Part shown: in pieces, positions 5,182 to 5,609 of the stretch | Position numbering within the stretch: position 1 is the stretch's first letter | How the letters are laid out: every line of letters begins with the position of its first letter | Source: Candidatus Heimdallarchaeota archaeon | Lineage (GTDB): Archaea > Asgardarchaeota > Heimdallarchaeia > Heimdallarchaeales > Kariarchaeaceae | Direction of reading: 5' to 3' | DNA: 5,609 nucleotides | Assembly: GCA_029882335.1 (NCBI GenBank) | Contig: JAOUKW010000277.1 | Location: 1 to 5,609 of the forward strand | The notes under the pieces: generated by a model | The model's database searches: none | Told to the model about the DNA's origin: nothing | What the model saw: the letters and a program-made list of their open reading frames with translations, nothing else | Made by a program: the position numbers and the translations under genes

Positions 5182-5609
5182 TTAGACCTTATCCTGAATT
5201 ATACCTGATTTAACCATTACTTCACCATCTTTAATAACATAATCAATAATAGATTTATCTTCAAGAATTTTAATATCATTTATAGGATTATTAGATAGGA
5301 TACAAAAGTCTGCAAATTTACCTACTTCTATTGATCCAATATATTGATATTGTTTTGTTGCTATTGCAGCTTCTCTTGTAGCACATAAAATAGCTTGAGA
5401 TGGCGTCATACCAACAACTTCTACCATAGAAGTAATTTCCTTTGCTGATTCACCGTGGAAATTTCCTGGAACACCAACATCTGTCCCCAAAGCAATCTTT
5501 ACACCTTTTTCAAATGCCATTTTATGATTTTCAAACATAGCTTTATCCACTTCAATAGTTTTCTTTTGTACCTCTGGAGCTATATTCTTCATTACATCGG
5601 GTTTATTAA
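5182..5609 (-). CDS. Amidohydrolase family protein, C-terminal part (5' end outside the window)
   Basis: The frame is open to the window edge: five more codons (NKPDV) precede the Met at 5592, so that Met is internal. The visible 141 residues are the end of a metal-dependent amidohydrolase of the imidazolonepropionase/Xaa-Pro dipeptidase-like group, whose members are about 400 residues. Seen in order: IALGTDVG with the metal-binding Asp of the last barrel strand, NFHGESAKEI, the MTPSQAILCATREAAIA helix, IGSIEVGKFADFCILSNNP, and VIKDGEVMVKSG, the last two being the return of the small beta-sandwich domain. These enzymes hydrolyse C-N bonds in cyclic amides, ureas or dipeptides; the substrate cannot be told from this part. 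The metal-binding histidines lie in the missing N-terminal portion. It ends 103 nt before the STAS-like gene, and no functional tie to the sulfur genes is evident. Confidence 0.9.
   Translation of the reverse strand, partial: NKPDVMKNIAPEVQKKTIEVDKAMFENHKMAFEKGVKIALGTDVGVPGNFHGESAKEITSMVEVVGMTPSQAILCATREAAIATKQYQYIGSIEVGKFADFCILSNNPINDIKILEDKSIIDYVIKDGEVMVKSGIIQDKV

Overview
The window is AT-rich (GC about 30% by eye) with all six protein genes on the minus strand. In transcription order (high to low coordinates) they are: the 3' part of an amidohydrolase gene; a SpoIIAA/STAS-like small protein; a DsrE-family sulfur-carrier-like protein; a large soluble hybrid histidine kinase; a TusA-family sulfur carrier; and a sulfide:quinone oxidoreductase (SQR)-like flavoprotein that runs off the low-coordinate edge. 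Both edge genes are cut by the window, not visibly broken.

Organism: upstream regions carry TATA-box-like elements (two are exactly TTTATATA) followed by short leaders with Shine-Dalgarno sites. Two genes start with GTG. The SQR-like protein has motifs I associate with a clade common in archaea and thermophiles. This fits an AT-rich archaeon, possibly Nitrososphaerota or another mesophilic lineage. The TATA signal is weak evidence in DNA this AT-rich, so a bacterium is not excluded.

Layout: 5182-5609 amidohydrolase C-terminus; 5079-5181 spacer with promoter-like boxes; 4677-5078 STAS-like; 4592-4676 spacer with a TTTATATA box framed by a 7-bp inverted repeat; 4166-4591 DsrE-like; 4064-4165 spacer with the kinase promoter candidate; 1541-4063 kinase (PAS-GAF-PAS-HisKA-HATPase-REC); 1216-1540 the only long gene-free stretch, with a T-rich terminator candidate and two TATA candidates; 952-1215 TusA; 1-951 SQR-like. 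tusA and the SQR gene form one tight unit (TAA directly abutting ATG).

Working model: TusA, DsrE-like and SQR-like proteins form a sulfane-sulfur oxidation and relay set. The kinase lies between dsrE and tusA, and all three of its cysteines fall in its GAF domain, so it is a candidate sensor of sulfur or redox state. That link is inference from gene order and residue content. The roles of the STAS-like protein and the amidohydrolase in this setting are unknown. I saw no RNA genes, CRISPR arrays, insertion sequences or attachment sites.
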